From: Loripinus fragilis
Taxonomy: Eukaryota > Mollusca > Bivalvia > Lucinida > Lucinidae
Direction: 5' to 3'
NCBI GenBank assembly: GCA_964019695.1
Contig: OZ026522.1
Span: forward strand, 64,379,811-64,443,810
Length of the DNA: 64,000 nucleotides
Part shown: in pieces, positions 22,588 to 33,881 of the stretch
Layout: each line of letters begins with the position of its first letter
Position numbering within the stretch: position 1 is the stretch's first letter
The notes under the pieces: model-generated
Database searches by the model: none
What the model was told of the DNA's origin: nothing
What the model saw: the letters and a program-made list of their open reading frames with translations, nothing else
Position numbers and translations under genes: made by a program

Positions 22588-22966
22588 AAAGGCCTTGAGG
22601 TGAAACCCGGGAAGAAAACTAAATAAACAAAGCAAATACGAATTTATCACCCAGAAAAAAACTGATAGCTATTCACTCGAAACGAAATGGCGGACGTAAT
22701 TGAAAGCACCTCTCGACGAGTGAAAAAAGGACAAATTCGACTATAAAAAATAATCCAAGACGAAATGGACAAAGTCCATTCAGTCGGAAAAAATATGTAT
22801 AAATGCGAGAAAGGTGAACAAAATTCACAGACGAGGACTCGCGGTAAATATAAGAAAGTATTGGCAGCAAAATGATGAAAATAGAAGGAGCATAACAACC
22901 AAGAACGATGAATTTTAAAAGAAAATTCTTCCGATTCAAAATGTCTGCCTTCTTCCTTTCACCAAT
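22588..22966 (-). other. DIRS 5' leader between terminal repeat and gag
   Basis: About 380 bases separate the terminal repeat from the gag start. Short overlapping ORFs exist but show no conserved motif. It is presumably the untranslated leader, with the promoter in or near the adjoining terminal repeat. No promoter motif is asserted. Confidence 0.5.
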
Positions 22967-23128
22967 ACAAATTTTATGAAGCCACGTGCACTTCCGTGCT
23001 TCAATTCCGGTATTCCGTGATGTCATTCGAGTCTATATTTAATCCTGAACAGGGATACACCAAGGTCACGGCTCTTAAGTTTGTATTGGTGGCAACAGGG
23101 TTGTAGCTATAAGATAAATATATGGTAG
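22967..23128 (-). repeat. DIRS inverted terminal repeat (5' copy)
   Basis: This is the inverse partner of 16497-16658, with no difference seen over 162 bp. The outer end continues to 23143 with the bases GTAGCGCTATTAAAAT-like sequence that recurs in the internal complementary region. Confidence 0.92.
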
Positions 23129-25609
23129 TAGCGCTATTAAAATAAGGGTTACCCTAAGGTTTACTATGTCAAGATCAACCTACAACATCAACCTAGACTC
23201 ATCATTTGAACAAATTTTGCAAGGCCAACATACAATGACCCTTTAGTTCCAGAGAAGGTTTTTTTCCAAAGATGGGCATGACAGCCATGCGAGCTGGATT
23301 GTTTAGTCATACTAAAATTGTCTCCTCCAATTAGGGTGCTGAATATTAAATTATACACTCTGGTTTCTGAGAAAAATGTCTGCAATTCTAGAATGAACTA
23401 CCTTGGCTGAAAGGTCTAGGATCAACCTTTGGTGGTTACCTATTGTCAATGTCTCATTACGGTAAATGTTCTAAAATTTCGAACACTTTTCCCCTTCTTT
23501 TCTTAAACAAAATGTTGGTTTTCAGGGCTGGAATCCACATAATGCTTGTCAGAATAGCAAACAGGGGAGACCCCGGTCAGACTGCTTCATCAGAAGCAGT
23601 CTGATCTGGGTCTGCCTTGTTTGTCTAGACCTTTTTGTCAAGCAACCAGTGTTCGAAATTTTAGTACATTTACCGTAGTCTATTATTGCATAAAAATCCG
23701 TGCTGCACGGTATCAACAGGCAAGTTTTAACTGGAGCAAATCCATTTATTAACAATGGAATTCATGCGCTGTTGAAACATGGTTTTCTGACTTTGATTAT
23801 GTGGTACCAAGGCCGCTGAATTAATCCACCGTCTATAGTACTGGATTTTTTTTAGAAAACTGCAGGTGTACGTTATATGGAAAGAAGCTTTTACATACCG
23901 GTTGGGGAATGCTTAACACAATTCGATGCCCAAGGGATCTCCATATGTCCTGCCAAAAGCAGTCACTGCTGAAGCCTGACATCTGAATATGTCACAGTTT
24001 CGAGTCGCGATGGAGAAATAATGAAATAATCAGAGCTACTTCTGCTTACCTAGCAATGTTAGTAGACAGTTGATATATGACTGGATAAAATAATCATGTT
24101 GACAACTACCAAATTATCAGCAAATTGGAAAAATTGTGTGAGCCACCACACCAGGCACCACACGTGTTGTTCAACAAACTATTTGGCCCAGGATCGAGAA
24201 TATCGAAAGTAAAACTCACCACATGACTTCCTTTAAAAAGCAAAACAAAAAAGTGCAAAAAATTGATGCAAAATAAAGCCGAAATTTAATGCTTTCATGC
24301 AATAATAGCGATCAAACACGCCCTTCCAATGCATTAACGTTTGTCATGTCCCTCGGGAAGTGTTGAAAACCTCCCTCGGGACCTGGCGAACGTTAATGTA
24401 TGAAAAGGTGTGTTTGATCCCTATAATGAAGTATAATTACTTGCTTCAAAAATTATCACAAAATCATGTTTTTAAGATTTTCCTAGGGGTCTAAATAGGC
24501 CAAGGTCAACCTAGGATCATCATTTGAACAAACTTTGTAGAACACACACCCTAAATGGTACAAACCATTGGCCCCAGGGTAATTGGCCCTTTGGTTTGCA
24601 GAGAAGATTTATGTTGTCTCATCTAATGGATACTCCATATAAAATTGGACTTCAACTGACCCTGAATATTTTGAGAAAACCTGTTAAAGACAAGATTTTC
24701 ATGCCGGGTAGACTGACAATTTACCTGTACAGACGAAGGTGTGAAATTCAGCCAATCAGGGGACAGGAAATAGCTAATATGACAACTTGGTTATCTGGAG
24801 ATGTTATCTGTATGAGATTTACAGATAGACTGACTGCGATGATGATTTTTCAGTTGTTATGTCAGAGTAGTGCAGCCCCCTGCCTCTGGCATATAGAGTG
24901 TGCACAAAACGCCCAGTTTTATGCACCCACTAAGGCTTTGAAGAAGGAGTTCTGGCTGTAGCCCGCCATTATCCTACACCCAGAATGACTGAGAGATACC
25001 TGTGTGGCATTTTATACTCCAGTCCAGTCTTTAAAACTATTATTGCAAGTCCAATATGAGCAGTGGCAGATCCAGAGGGGGTTTGCTCCCCTTTGAGACA
25101 AAATTATTTCATTTTCATGGAGATTTTTCAGAAATATCAGTAAAAATCAATAAATAATTAGGTAAATTAATCAATTGAACCCCCATTTGTAAATTTGAAC
25201 CCCCTATCAAGAAATTGTGGATCCGCCCCTGATGAGCAACCTTAGCAGAAAAGTCAAAGGTCAACCTTGACCTTAGGCACTTATCTATAGTCATTGTCTC
25301 ATTAGGTTAAACATATCCAACAATAAATATGACTTGGGCTTCAACAGCTTACAAAAAATCAACTTTTTAAGATTTCCCCAGTAAACTTTGACCTTATAAA
25401 GTAGACAATAGGTCAACATAATGATCATCCTTTGAACAAACTTGGTAGGACCAACATCCCCAATGCTACATACCAAGACCCAAGGTCATCAGACTTCTGA
25501 TTCTAGGGAAGATTTTTAAAAGGTTTTTACCATACATGGGTGTGGTGGCCATATGACAAGTGAGGACCATTCGAACAAACTTTCGTTTTGTCCCAGTGAA
25601 CAATTATTT

Positions 25610-25735
25610 AGTCATGTCAAGAAGATTTCCTGTCTTCCTGAGTACTAAGCAGTGAATAAAGTGTCTTGCTCATGGACACAAAATAGTGATTCTGCCAGCG
25701 GTGAGTCTTGAACTAACAACCCTTTGATCCCTGGT
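25610..25735 (-). mobile_element. SINE fragment
   Basis: On the minus strand it shows a degraded tRNA-like B box (GTTCAAGACTC), then GAGCAAGACACTTTATTCAC, GCTTAGTACTCAGGAAGAC, as in the SINE at 12245-12476. The 5' head is incomplete. Confidence 0.55.
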
Positions 25736-25845
25736 CTAAAATTTCGAACATTTACCGTAGTGTAAACAACATATAAAAGTACTAAGTGCAGGCTTATGAG
25801 ATCCTTTATGCTTATTAGATTGTATATGGTTAGTGATACAGACAA

Positions 25846-26009
25846 ATAGAATCCAACTATAGTGTTCTGTGGGGACAGGGAAATCCCAACCCATGCGAGG
25901 GCCTACTGTTCCAGTGGGAAACGAGGCTTGCCATGTTTCCCACTGGAATCGTGGACCTGGCTCGGATTGGGATTTTCCAGTCCACACAGAACACTGATGG
26001 ATTCTATTT
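25846..26009. mobile_element. palindrome, about 164 bp
   Basis: The outer arms ATAGAATCCA...AGTGTTCTGTG and CACAGAACACT...TGGATTCTAT are inverse copies. The inner arms are TTCCAGTGGGAAACGAGG and CATGTTTCCCACTGGAA. The centre lies near 25928. Non-coding; probably a small foldback MITE. Confidence 0.6.
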
Positions 26010-26411
26010 ATCCCACAATCAGTAAATTAAGGGATTATTTGAACTTTTCAGCACTGGTATGTGTGAAAAGGCTTTCATGCATATAGCATAACATGCATAC
26101 CTCAAAAGATAACAAAACCCCATATCACTACCTATGGGGAAAATGTCATATCACCTGTATCACACCCAAGTGCTTAGGCCAAAAAGCAATCTCACACAAA
26201 ATACCATCTAAATCAAATGTAAAACATTCCATATTCTAATGCACTTGCAGTATGTAATACAACGTCTGATTGGATAAGTCAAACATTTGCCACAGTATAT
26301 CCTGTGATATACTGTCAGAAACTCCACAGCATTACATAACATCGCTTTTCATTGGCTGGCAAGTGGCTTTACACAGCTGACAGCTGCATGCTGGCTGTAG
26401 GTGCAATATAT

Positions 26412-26569
26412 AGAGAATACTAGGTGAGTGTCTTTTGATATCAAGTTTACCAGGCAAGGCTTTGAGAACGCATGTTGACATCGCGAGGCTTGCCGAGCGA
26501 TTCAACATGCGTTCTCAAAGCCGAGCCTGGTAAACTTGATATCAAAAGACGCGAACCTAGTATTCTATT
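26412..26569. mobile_element. palindrome, about 158 bp
   Basis: Nearly perfect arms: GTCTTTTGATATCAAGTTTA and TAAACTTGATATCAAAAGAC, with the inner pair GGCTTTGAGAACGCATGTTG and CAACATGCGTTCTCAAAGCC. The centre near 26491 contains CATCGCGAGGCTTGCCGAGC. AT-rich flanks read AGAATACTAGGT and ACCTAGTATTCT. Confidence 0.65.
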
Positions 26570-27621
26570 TATCAGTTTATCCATTGTTGAACACTCTTCA
26601 AACTAGCGATTATGACGTAATTTTTGATTTTGTGTTGATTCAGTGTCATTAGCGACGTCATTCAAAAAGTGCAACGTCATCATGACCCGATAAAGGTAAC
26701 ATGCCGTGAGGTAGGAAAAGTTTATTAGATTATGTTGAAACAATACAGTTAATATTAGGGGTGACTGATAAACTACATTTTCTCCTTTTTTGTTGAAGGA
26801 AAAAATGTTACAAGTGCATTAGAATGGGGATATCTGTATTTAAAATTATCAGTGGGGAAGTATATCATCAGAAATACAGACGGAAATCACATTTAACAGA
26901 GATGCTTATTATTCATTTTAGCTATTTCTACCTCGGACCCAGTATAAACGGACTGGTTACTGACGGAAATACAAAGTTATGTTGTCGAGGCTTTATTTTA
27001 GCGCGATTTGAAAGTACTACAGCCAATAAAATTGATTCTGAACATACACAAGACTCTAAGAGGCATCACTCCCGGTATGTGAAGCTGAAATATACGAGTT
27101 ACAGTAAAAAGAATTGAAGTTTTCTCATCTTTTTATGTTAATTTCTGACGATTTTCAGCTAAAAGTGCCGAAAATAGCTTAAAAGATACCTGGTTTTTTT
27201 TTTGCTGATGTTCATAAAGATGAATAAACTTTCAGTAAATATAACAATACAGTCTTAAAGATAGTATATTGAACCATTGCTTTTTGAAAAAAATTCAAAG
27301 ATATGCAGAGAAATAACGGAGATATGATTATTTAATCTTCAACATATGTCAGCGACCGTTGAGCCACGACAACGTATTTCCAATATATACATTTACCTGT
27401 ATGGAAGTGACCAGTCTGTGTTTATTGGGTCCGAGTTTCTACAGAGGGTTATCCAGGGTACTTTCCTGTATAAGGTTGGTTAAAACTATATCTCAGCTGT
27501 ATAGGAAGTTATCATTTAAAGCAAATTGTTGATGACTAACGATGCACCACAGACATCAAGTGATCACAACAGCTCACTTTCAGCACTGTGTGTGCTCAGG
27601 TGAGTTAAAAAGGTTACTTAC

Positions 27622-27828
27622 TCTGAGGTATAAATTCTAGAAAATTTCCACATACTGATAGCTCATCGAGGAATTTAAGGTTGCACAGTTGCCGTGGTAA
27701 CCATGTAAGTCTGTTTTTATCAAGGGAAATAATTGTCATCAAAGGACACTGGCCCAGTTCTGATGGAACGGAATGAAGACTGTTATTATTTGCTTCCAGG
27801 GTCTTCAAATTGGTTAATTTTCCTATTT
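27622..27828 (-). CDS. LRRC28: LRR gene exon 5 (three repeats)
   Basis: The 207-nt exon follows an acceptor ending TTCATTAACAG and is closed by the donor GTAAGTAACC. It enters and leaves in phase 1 and encodes 68 full codons. It carries three LRRs (KLTNLKTLEANNNSLHSVP, the block with SLDKNRLTWLP, and NLKFLDELSVCGNFLEFIP). The DKNRL...LPRQLCNL...DELS segment closely resembles the corresponding part of LRRC28. Joining to exon 4 (ACA G + AA) gives Glu and continues the repeat register exactly. Confidence 0.9.
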
Positions 27829-27865
27829 CTGTTAATGAAATGAGCCAGTTCATGAAATGTTGGTT

Positions 27866-28094
27866 CAGTGCAATCCCTTAACAACACACACCTCATTTAA
27901 ACACAGGTTTGGATATAACATGGTCATGTTGTGGCTCCCATGGAATATTTTGCAAAGGAATGATAGGAAAATGACTATGAAATGGTCATTTTCCTATTAT
28001 TCCATTGTAAAATTGTCCTGTTATAATATGATTCACTTATAACACAGTTCATTCCTATGGAACCACAACATAGTATCAAAAAGGCATTGCACTG
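27866..28094. mobile_element. TA-type MITE, CAGTGCAAT ends
   Basis: The left end CAGTGCAATCCCTT and right end (inverse) CAGTGCAATGCCTT differ at one position. The interior contains hairpin words (AATGATAGGAAAATGACTAT and complement) and GTTATAA motifs shared with the elements at 250-733 and 33310-33531. It lies in the LRR gene's intron 4. Confidence 0.6.
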
Positions 28095-28924
28095 TACGAA
28101 CACATTCAGGTATAGACATTATTTAAGCCTCTAGTGGGCCTAGAAATAAAAAAAACATTGGCCAGAGACTGTATCAATGTCCCTAATTAGTGTTTGTTAG
28201 CAGTGTGTTCTCTGGCAAATTTGTGCAGGCTCCTCTGAGGCTTTACAGCTTGCATAGATTTGAATTAAAAATATCAAACACTATCTTTGTATAATTAAAC
28301 TTTTAATTCTGCATGTTGACCTTTGACCTTACCCCAGAGTTCCAGAGGAGGGGAAGCCCGTACATCAATTAGAAAATTTGAAGGTGTCAGGCAATAAGAA
28401 GTAGCTAGACATAACTGGTTAATATGGATATTATAATGTGCGTCGGGGCTTTGTGTTTGGTTTTAAAAAGTGCATGTTCATGATTTTTAACATTTTAGCT
28501 AATGTATCAAAATAAAGTCATCAAACATTACTCTGAAACATTTTTGCCATTATCAAGGATTTACGATTCTGTTCTGGTAGTGTGTAAGCAGGTGATACTA
28601 CTTCCAGTCCACTTGATAGGAGCTCATTGACCTGAAAATGGCCAGACTCCAGTAGCCTCAGAAAACAATTAATTACAGGCTAATTGAAGGGATTTCACAA
28701 ACATAAAACAAACATATTGTAAGCTCTATAATAAATGCATTTAAAAAAGTGTGAATTTTCTTTTTAAGTGTTTGGTGACATAGTTCTTAAAGACCTAGCT
28801 TTGCAATCATCACATGTTAAATGTAATAATTCTGCTGTTCTATGTCTCTTCCACAACATGCCATATTGCTTGGTCTGTGATTGTGGCATTTCCTGGTCAT
28901 AATCACTTATTAATTTATTTAAGA

Positions 28925-29060
28925 AAAGAATTCGATTTTTGGAATGTTCATGGAATCATGAATACTTCGGTTCTCTTGCAAAGTAAGTTAACTTCACGTT
29001 AACTTTGCAAGAGACCGGAAGTATTCATGATTCCATTAACATTCCAAAAATTGAATTTAT
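28925..29060. mobile_element. palindrome, about 135 bp
   Basis: Arms TTTGGAATGTTCATGGAATC and its inverse GATTCCATTAACATTCCAAA flank the inner pair TCTCTTGCAAAGTAAGTTAAC and complement, centred near 28992. Small foldback-like repeat in intron 4. Confidence 0.6.
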
Positions 29061-29631
29061 TGCTTATATTTACATTTGATTATAAATATCTAAAATATTA
29101 AAATTATTTTTAATTTAGGAATTAAAACAGTTTTGTACATAAAATATAATCGTATTAACAGTTAAGTCGGAGTATAAAATGGAAAAGCGGAACAGCCAGC
29201 TTAAACACAGACAGCCAATGGAGCAAAAACAAGAGGCTTGTTTTGCACATGCGACTCAGGTGTAGCGCATTGTCAATCACAACACCAGTATCACATCTGG
29301 AGAATGAGTTCGATGTTCTCAGCGTATTGCACGGGCAAGTGAGCTTAATGGTAGCTGTCAATCAAATGTGTGTAATTCATGTTGCAAAAATCTAAAGGAT
29401 TGCTTTGAAAATGTAAATATAACTATGAAGATTTTAATCTTTTTTTATCTGCATTAAAACCTGTGCAATGCACAACTCCCAGCAGCCCCATAACTCTTTA
29501 CCTACTAGTGTCATGTGCTGATAACCTTTGCAAGTAGTTTGGACCCAGATCAGGCCTGACATTACATCAGGGCTGATCAGGATCCAAATTGTTTAACATT
29601 CAGATAGTATTCTTGAAGGAATTATTCGAAA

Positions 29632-29850
29632 AAGTTGATTTTGATAAAATCAGCAGACGACAAAAAGGCATGCAGAATTTTTCAAAAAAGTTGATTTTGA
29701 AAAAAATCAGCAGACAACAAAAAGCACGCAGAATTTTTGGAAACAGTTGATTTTGAAAAAAAATCAGCAGACAGCAAAATAGCATGCAGAATTTTCCGAA
29801 CAAGTTGTGTTTTAAAAAAATCAGCAGACAACAAAAAAACATGCAAAACT
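29632..29850. repeat. minisatellite, about 58-bp unit, four copies
   Basis: The unit contains AGTTGATTTTGAAAAAAATC, then AGCAGACAACAAAAAG, then CATGCAGAATTTT. Copies differ in A-run length and a few bases. The unit resembles part of a dispersed repeat seen elsewhere (AGCAGACGACAAAAG near 3500 and 30860), so the array probably arose by local duplication of that repeat. Confidence 0.8.
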
Positions 29851-30122
29851 CCCCAGTACAATGAATTCATTTATAATTACATGATGATGTATGTATTATT
29901 CGGCATTTCGCTTACTGTTAAGGCGGCTCCTCATCAATGCGTAATTAGGACTGGTCAACCTTAGACATAGGTAAAAGCTGAAAATGAGGAGTGGTTTTAT
30001 TCAAAAGTAACTGTATCATCTTGCCTCATTACCTCAGTATAGACGCAAAACACATTATTTAGTCCTTAAAACGCCAGCAAAATAACTGCATCTGAAAATG
30101 TCTATTTAACATAAGCATAGAG

Positions 30123-30190
30123 GCAAACATTGTGGACCCAGATCAGACTGCTCCAACAGGAGCAGTCTGATCTGGGTCCACATTGTTTGT
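30123..30190. repeat. near-perfect short hairpin (GATCAGACTG family)
   Basis: Arms of about 31 bases (GGACCCAGATCAGACTGCTC and its complement) are separated by only about 4 bases, with a single mismatch in the outer stem. It is one of at least a dozen related hairpins in the window and lies in intron 4 of the LRR gene. A transcript would form a stable stem-loop. Confidence 0.7.
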
Positions 30191-30938
30191 CTATGAGGCT
30201 TCAAATATTTTAGTGGACGACAAAAAACATACATTTTGTGATTATGCGCTTTAAGGGTTAATAAATGTGAGTTTAGTGTGAATACGGTTAGGATTTTCAT
30301 GAATTGCACGCACGTTTGCGCGGCCCAAACAACTTATTTATTCTTCACCAAATTATAAATAGAACCTGATTTCCCTTGTTTAGCAAATGAAATAGCCAAC
30401 CATGCCCAGATATGAATATTAAAGTTGCCGCCTTTACAGTAAGCGAAAAGTCTATTAATATATTGTCTTTCAGTATTAGCTTCTAAAAACTACGGTAAAT
30501 GTTCTCAAAATTTTGAACACCAGTTGCTGGCAAAAAGGCCTAGACAAACAGTGCAGAAGCAGTCTGATCAGGGTCTTCCTTGTTTGCTGTTCTGACAAGC
30601 TTTTTGTGAATTCTAGCCCTGATAACCAATAGTTAGTTGAGAACAGAAAGAGAAAAGTGTAATTCAAAATTTTAGAACATTAATGATTAACGGTACAATT
30701 TAATTAGGCCACTTCATTGCCCACATTCCATATTGATGGATGAATTTCATATTAAACTCTTCCCCTGCTAGTGGCGACTTTTGTCGTCTGCTGATAACCA
30801 TTGCAAACACTTTGAAGCTAGATCAGGCCAGACAAAAGTCGGGCCTAATATGGGTCCAAAATGTTCGTAAAGCATTTTTCGAAAAGTTGATTTTGAAATA
30901 CCAAGCATGCAGAGTCTAATAAACTGTGTTTCAATTAC

Positions 30939-31076
30939 CTGTGGGAAGCTTCCTTAAACTATTGTTGGATATTTGTAGTTTTTTCAGTTGTGAGAGCTTT
31001 CCTATAGAGGGAGGTAACTCAGTCAAATTGTTACCTTCAACATCCAATATTTCAAGACACTTTAAGTCCCCAATGC
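30939..31076 (-). CDS. LRRC28: LRR gene exon 4 (two repeats)
   Basis: The 138-nt exon lies between an acceptor ending TTTCGTTTAAG and the donor GTAATTGAAA. It completes a serine codon from exon 3 and then encodes 45 full codons: CLEILDVEGNNLTELPPSIG and QLKKLQISNNSLRKLP mark two canonical 23-residue LRRs. It leaves in phase 1. The match of repeat register across both junctions is the main evidence that it is a real exon. Confidence 0.9.
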
Positions 31077-33309
31077 CTTAAACGAAAACAAAATGCATGT
31101 ACAAAATTTAATTATCTTGACTAGCATTGTCAATGTAAGACAATCCAAAAAAATCACAAGTTCATGATTTATTCATGCCACAGATCTACCGTAGATTGCA
31201 GGTAATGTAAGGAACGTACCATCTCAATATTGAGCTTTATTGGCTCAAAGTGGTCAGGACAGTTCAACTACAGTAGGCCACTCAAAAATAGACAAAACAA
31301 AAATCTTAATGACTAATTGTAGCTTAATGAAAGTCAAATGTTGTCATTCTGCTATACTTTTGACCAGCATTAAGCGATAATTAGTCTTGAAAACCATTTT
31401 TTTGTCTGTTTGAGAGTGGTGGTTTTACACAGGTTGTACTGTATGCCGATACAGACAGACTCCTCAAATCAGTAAATGTGAACCCAACGTGTTTTTCCTT
31501 GCTTCCCATGTTTAATGATCTTATTTGGGTCAGAAAACCTAGCTGTCTTGGAGTTTCCCACAAAGTACGAGGGATGATCCAAAAGTTCTGATCGTTGCCT
31601 TGTAGCTTTGTCCAGAGACATTTTTGAGAGGCTAACTATGGACCATTCAAAATATCTCGTTTTTACCTTTAAAACGATGCTGATATTTTCTCACTGTACT
31701 GTTTCGATTAATAATTACAGCACATTATATATGGTCCACTCTTTACCACTGGCCTGTTTTCATATTATAGAATAATGATAATATTTGAATCTGAATCTTT
31801 CAAACCCAGCATCTTTAAAACTACAAAGTAAAACTACATAGTCTTTTTACTTTTTGTTAGTTGTACTGTCCATTCAAATGTTAGAATGGCGACAGGTTAT
31901 GTCGATTTCAATATTTAAAGCTCAATGCGGAATCTTACGACGTCATTGAAATTGACAATTACGTCATTCTGAATACATTGCAGAATATTCATTTCCGAGA
32001 ATAATCTATTTTTGTCTATCAATTTGGACTAAAAAATGCCGAACAAAATGTCGGTAAAATATTTAAGACCAATACAATTTTGATTACAAATTATCTCAAT
32101 CTTCAATGGAATATATTGTAAAAAGTTATACTTTTTACCGAAAAGCATGGTAAGGACAGGTCAAAACTTCAAGTGGTCCAAAATTTGATTATAGCTGACA
32201 GTTGCATAGCGATAAATTCAAGGGCCTAGAAAACCCATATCATATAGAAAGTTCGCCATATCTTCAGGACATATTTGCTTATGGATGATTATTGAGCAGC
32301 CATAAAAACGAAATGCTGAGACTGCAAATGTCAAAATTGTGGCGTCTCTAACGTGCACAGTCTCCTTGATAAGTCAGTGCATTGAGGGCATGGCTGTTTT
32401 GGGATAGATATCTGGTTGCTCCTTCAAGTTACATAAAACATGTTTGGGTAGTGTATAGACAAAGAATATATTATTATGTGGTACAATTTTCAGGCATGTT
32501 GCATCGCAGCTTACAGAGATATCACACCAGGATCAGAACGGCAAGATCATCCCTTGTAAGACACAATTTGAAACCAGTCTGCACTGCTACAAAGGCTGGC
32601 TAGAATATTGAAATTTGCATGTAGCAAGTTAAGATATGACATTTTTCAGAGAGTGAATAGCAAAGGCGCTGATCTGACTGAGGAAATGAGCAGGCTGGTC
32701 TGCGCCTTTGTTGCAGGCATATAACAGTCAGGTTTTCTCACGTCTATAGGCCCATTGATCTTACCTGATGCAAGTGACATCTGTTAATTCTGCCGTTTAA
32801 ATCTTAAAGCACCAATCACAACAGAAGTCGTCTGCTTTTCTAGTCTGCTGAAATGTTAAGAGGCCTCAATGGCAAACAGTGTGGACCCAGATCAGACTGC
32901 TCCTTTTTGCTTGTATGCTTAAATTCACCAGTAATGTTAGGCAGTTATTTGCAGCAAACGACTTCAGCAGACGACATTTTCAGATGCATTTTTCTTGGCG
33001 CTTTAAGGGTTAAATCTTTTGCACTCTAGAGTTATTCAACATGCATTTGCTGATGGCAAAGTCAAGATGAAACGGTGCGTCTATGCAAGCTGATCAGTGC
33101 AGCGGCTATCTGCTGCCAGGTTATCAGCATGAGTCGGCCTGTACCCTCTTCCATTTTTTCAAATTGACAATTAACATGAGGGCATTAAAGAAAATAATCA
33201 TTGCTCAATTATTCCTTCGCTCAAGACTGTATACAAGGGCAACCATTTTGCTGTTTACCCAGAAACTTCCTAAACAAATACAGTAGTTTGTTTATTGATA
33301 CATTCAGTA

Positions 33310-33531
33310 CAGTCCCCTCATAACACTTTATTTGGGATCCCTGGGAATGGACTGTTTTGTAAGCAAATTGTGTTATAAAGGGACAATTTTACAAAAGAAT
33401 TATACTTCATGGTCATTTTTCTATAATTCCTTCGTAAAATTCCATGGTAAAAACCTTTTGGAGCCACATGACGGTGCCATATCCGAGTCCGTGTTATAAC
33501 AAGGTATGTTATAAAGGGCCTGCACATACTG
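33310..33531. mobile_element. TA-flanked MITE, GTTATAAAG family
   Basis: It starts CAGTCCCCTCATAACAC after TA and ends GTTATAAAGGGCCTGCACAT near TA. It contains a central AAATTCCATGG-type hairpin and the words TGTTATAAAGGGAC shared with 250-733 and 27866-28094. Confidence 0.55.
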
Positions 33532-33843
33532 TATTAACTTCACCACCTAGCCAGATGGAAATTTAGCCCTTAAAGCACCAACTGGCCCAAGAAAAAAATG
33601 CATCTGAAAATGTCCTCTGCTGAAGTCGTCTGCTGCAAATAATTGCCTAGCATTACTGACGAATTAAGTATAAAAGCAAACAGTGTGGACCCAGAACAGA
33701 CTGCTGCTATCTGATCTGGATCCACACTGTTTGCCATAGAGGCTTCTTAAACATTTCAGCAGATGAGAAAAGCAGATGAGAAAAGCAGACGACTTTTGTT
33801 GCCATTGAGCATTAAGGGTTAGAAAATGAAACACAGTACTTAC

Positions 33844-33881
33844 TGTTAGGTAAGCATGTCAGATTATTCCCTTGTACATGC
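33844..33881 (-). CDS. LRRC28: LRR gene exon 3 (38-nt microexon)
   Basis: The acceptor is TTTTTCATTGCAG and the donor GTAAGTACTG, both strong. The 38-nt exon finishes a Leu codon from exon 2 and encodes HVQGNNLTCLPN, the conserved LxxLxVxGNxLxxLP core of an LRR, ending with one base of the next codon. Its size is too small to be found by ORF length. It is supported by splice sites on both sides and by perfect repeat continuity. Confidence 0.87.

Larger units (their letters stand above)
16456..23143 (-). mobile_element. full-length DIRS-type tyrosine-recombinase retrotransposon
   Basis: The element is about 6.7 kb and reads right to left: terminal repeat (23128-22967), leader, gag-like ORF, RT/RNase H/methyltransferase-like ORF, tyrosine recombinase ORF, internal complementary region (16711-16807), terminal repeat (16658-16497), and a 41-base unique 3' extension (16496-16456). 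This order is diagnostic of DIRS1-like elements, which replicate through a circle closed at the internal complementary region and integrate without target duplications; none is seen here. The two 162-bp terminal repeats appear identical and the pol frames are open, so insertion is recent. It lies in intron 5 of the LRR gene in the sense orientation. Confidence 0.95.
23144..27621 (-). other. right part of intron 5 of the LRR gene
   Basis: No exon is supported. It contains GATCAGACTG-type hairpins (23547-23650), a hAT-like MITE (25062-25232), a SINE fragment (25610-25735), two long palindromes (25846-26009 and 26412-26569) and a repeat tail before exon 5 (about 27530-27605). Two ORFs of 145 and 97 codons (24524-24961, 26824-27117) show no recognisable domain. 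Confidence 0.55.

Noticed and set aside
23881..24000. Possible LRR-gene exon with acceptor and donor-like sites
   Set aside because: It is open in one frame but that frame does not join exon 5 in phase, and the encoded residues do not resemble the family.
24524..24961. 145-codon plus-strand ORF
   Set aside because: No recognisable domain, no splice context and surrounding repeats; probably chance.
26824..27117. 97-codon plus-strand ORF
   Set aside because: No motif, and it lies antisense in an intron of the LRR gene.
31381..31563. Minus-strand ORF with LRR-like spacing between exons 3 and 4
   Set aside because: Exon 3 joins exon 4 in perfect phase and repeat register, and this ORF has no good acceptor or donor. 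It is treated as intron sequence.
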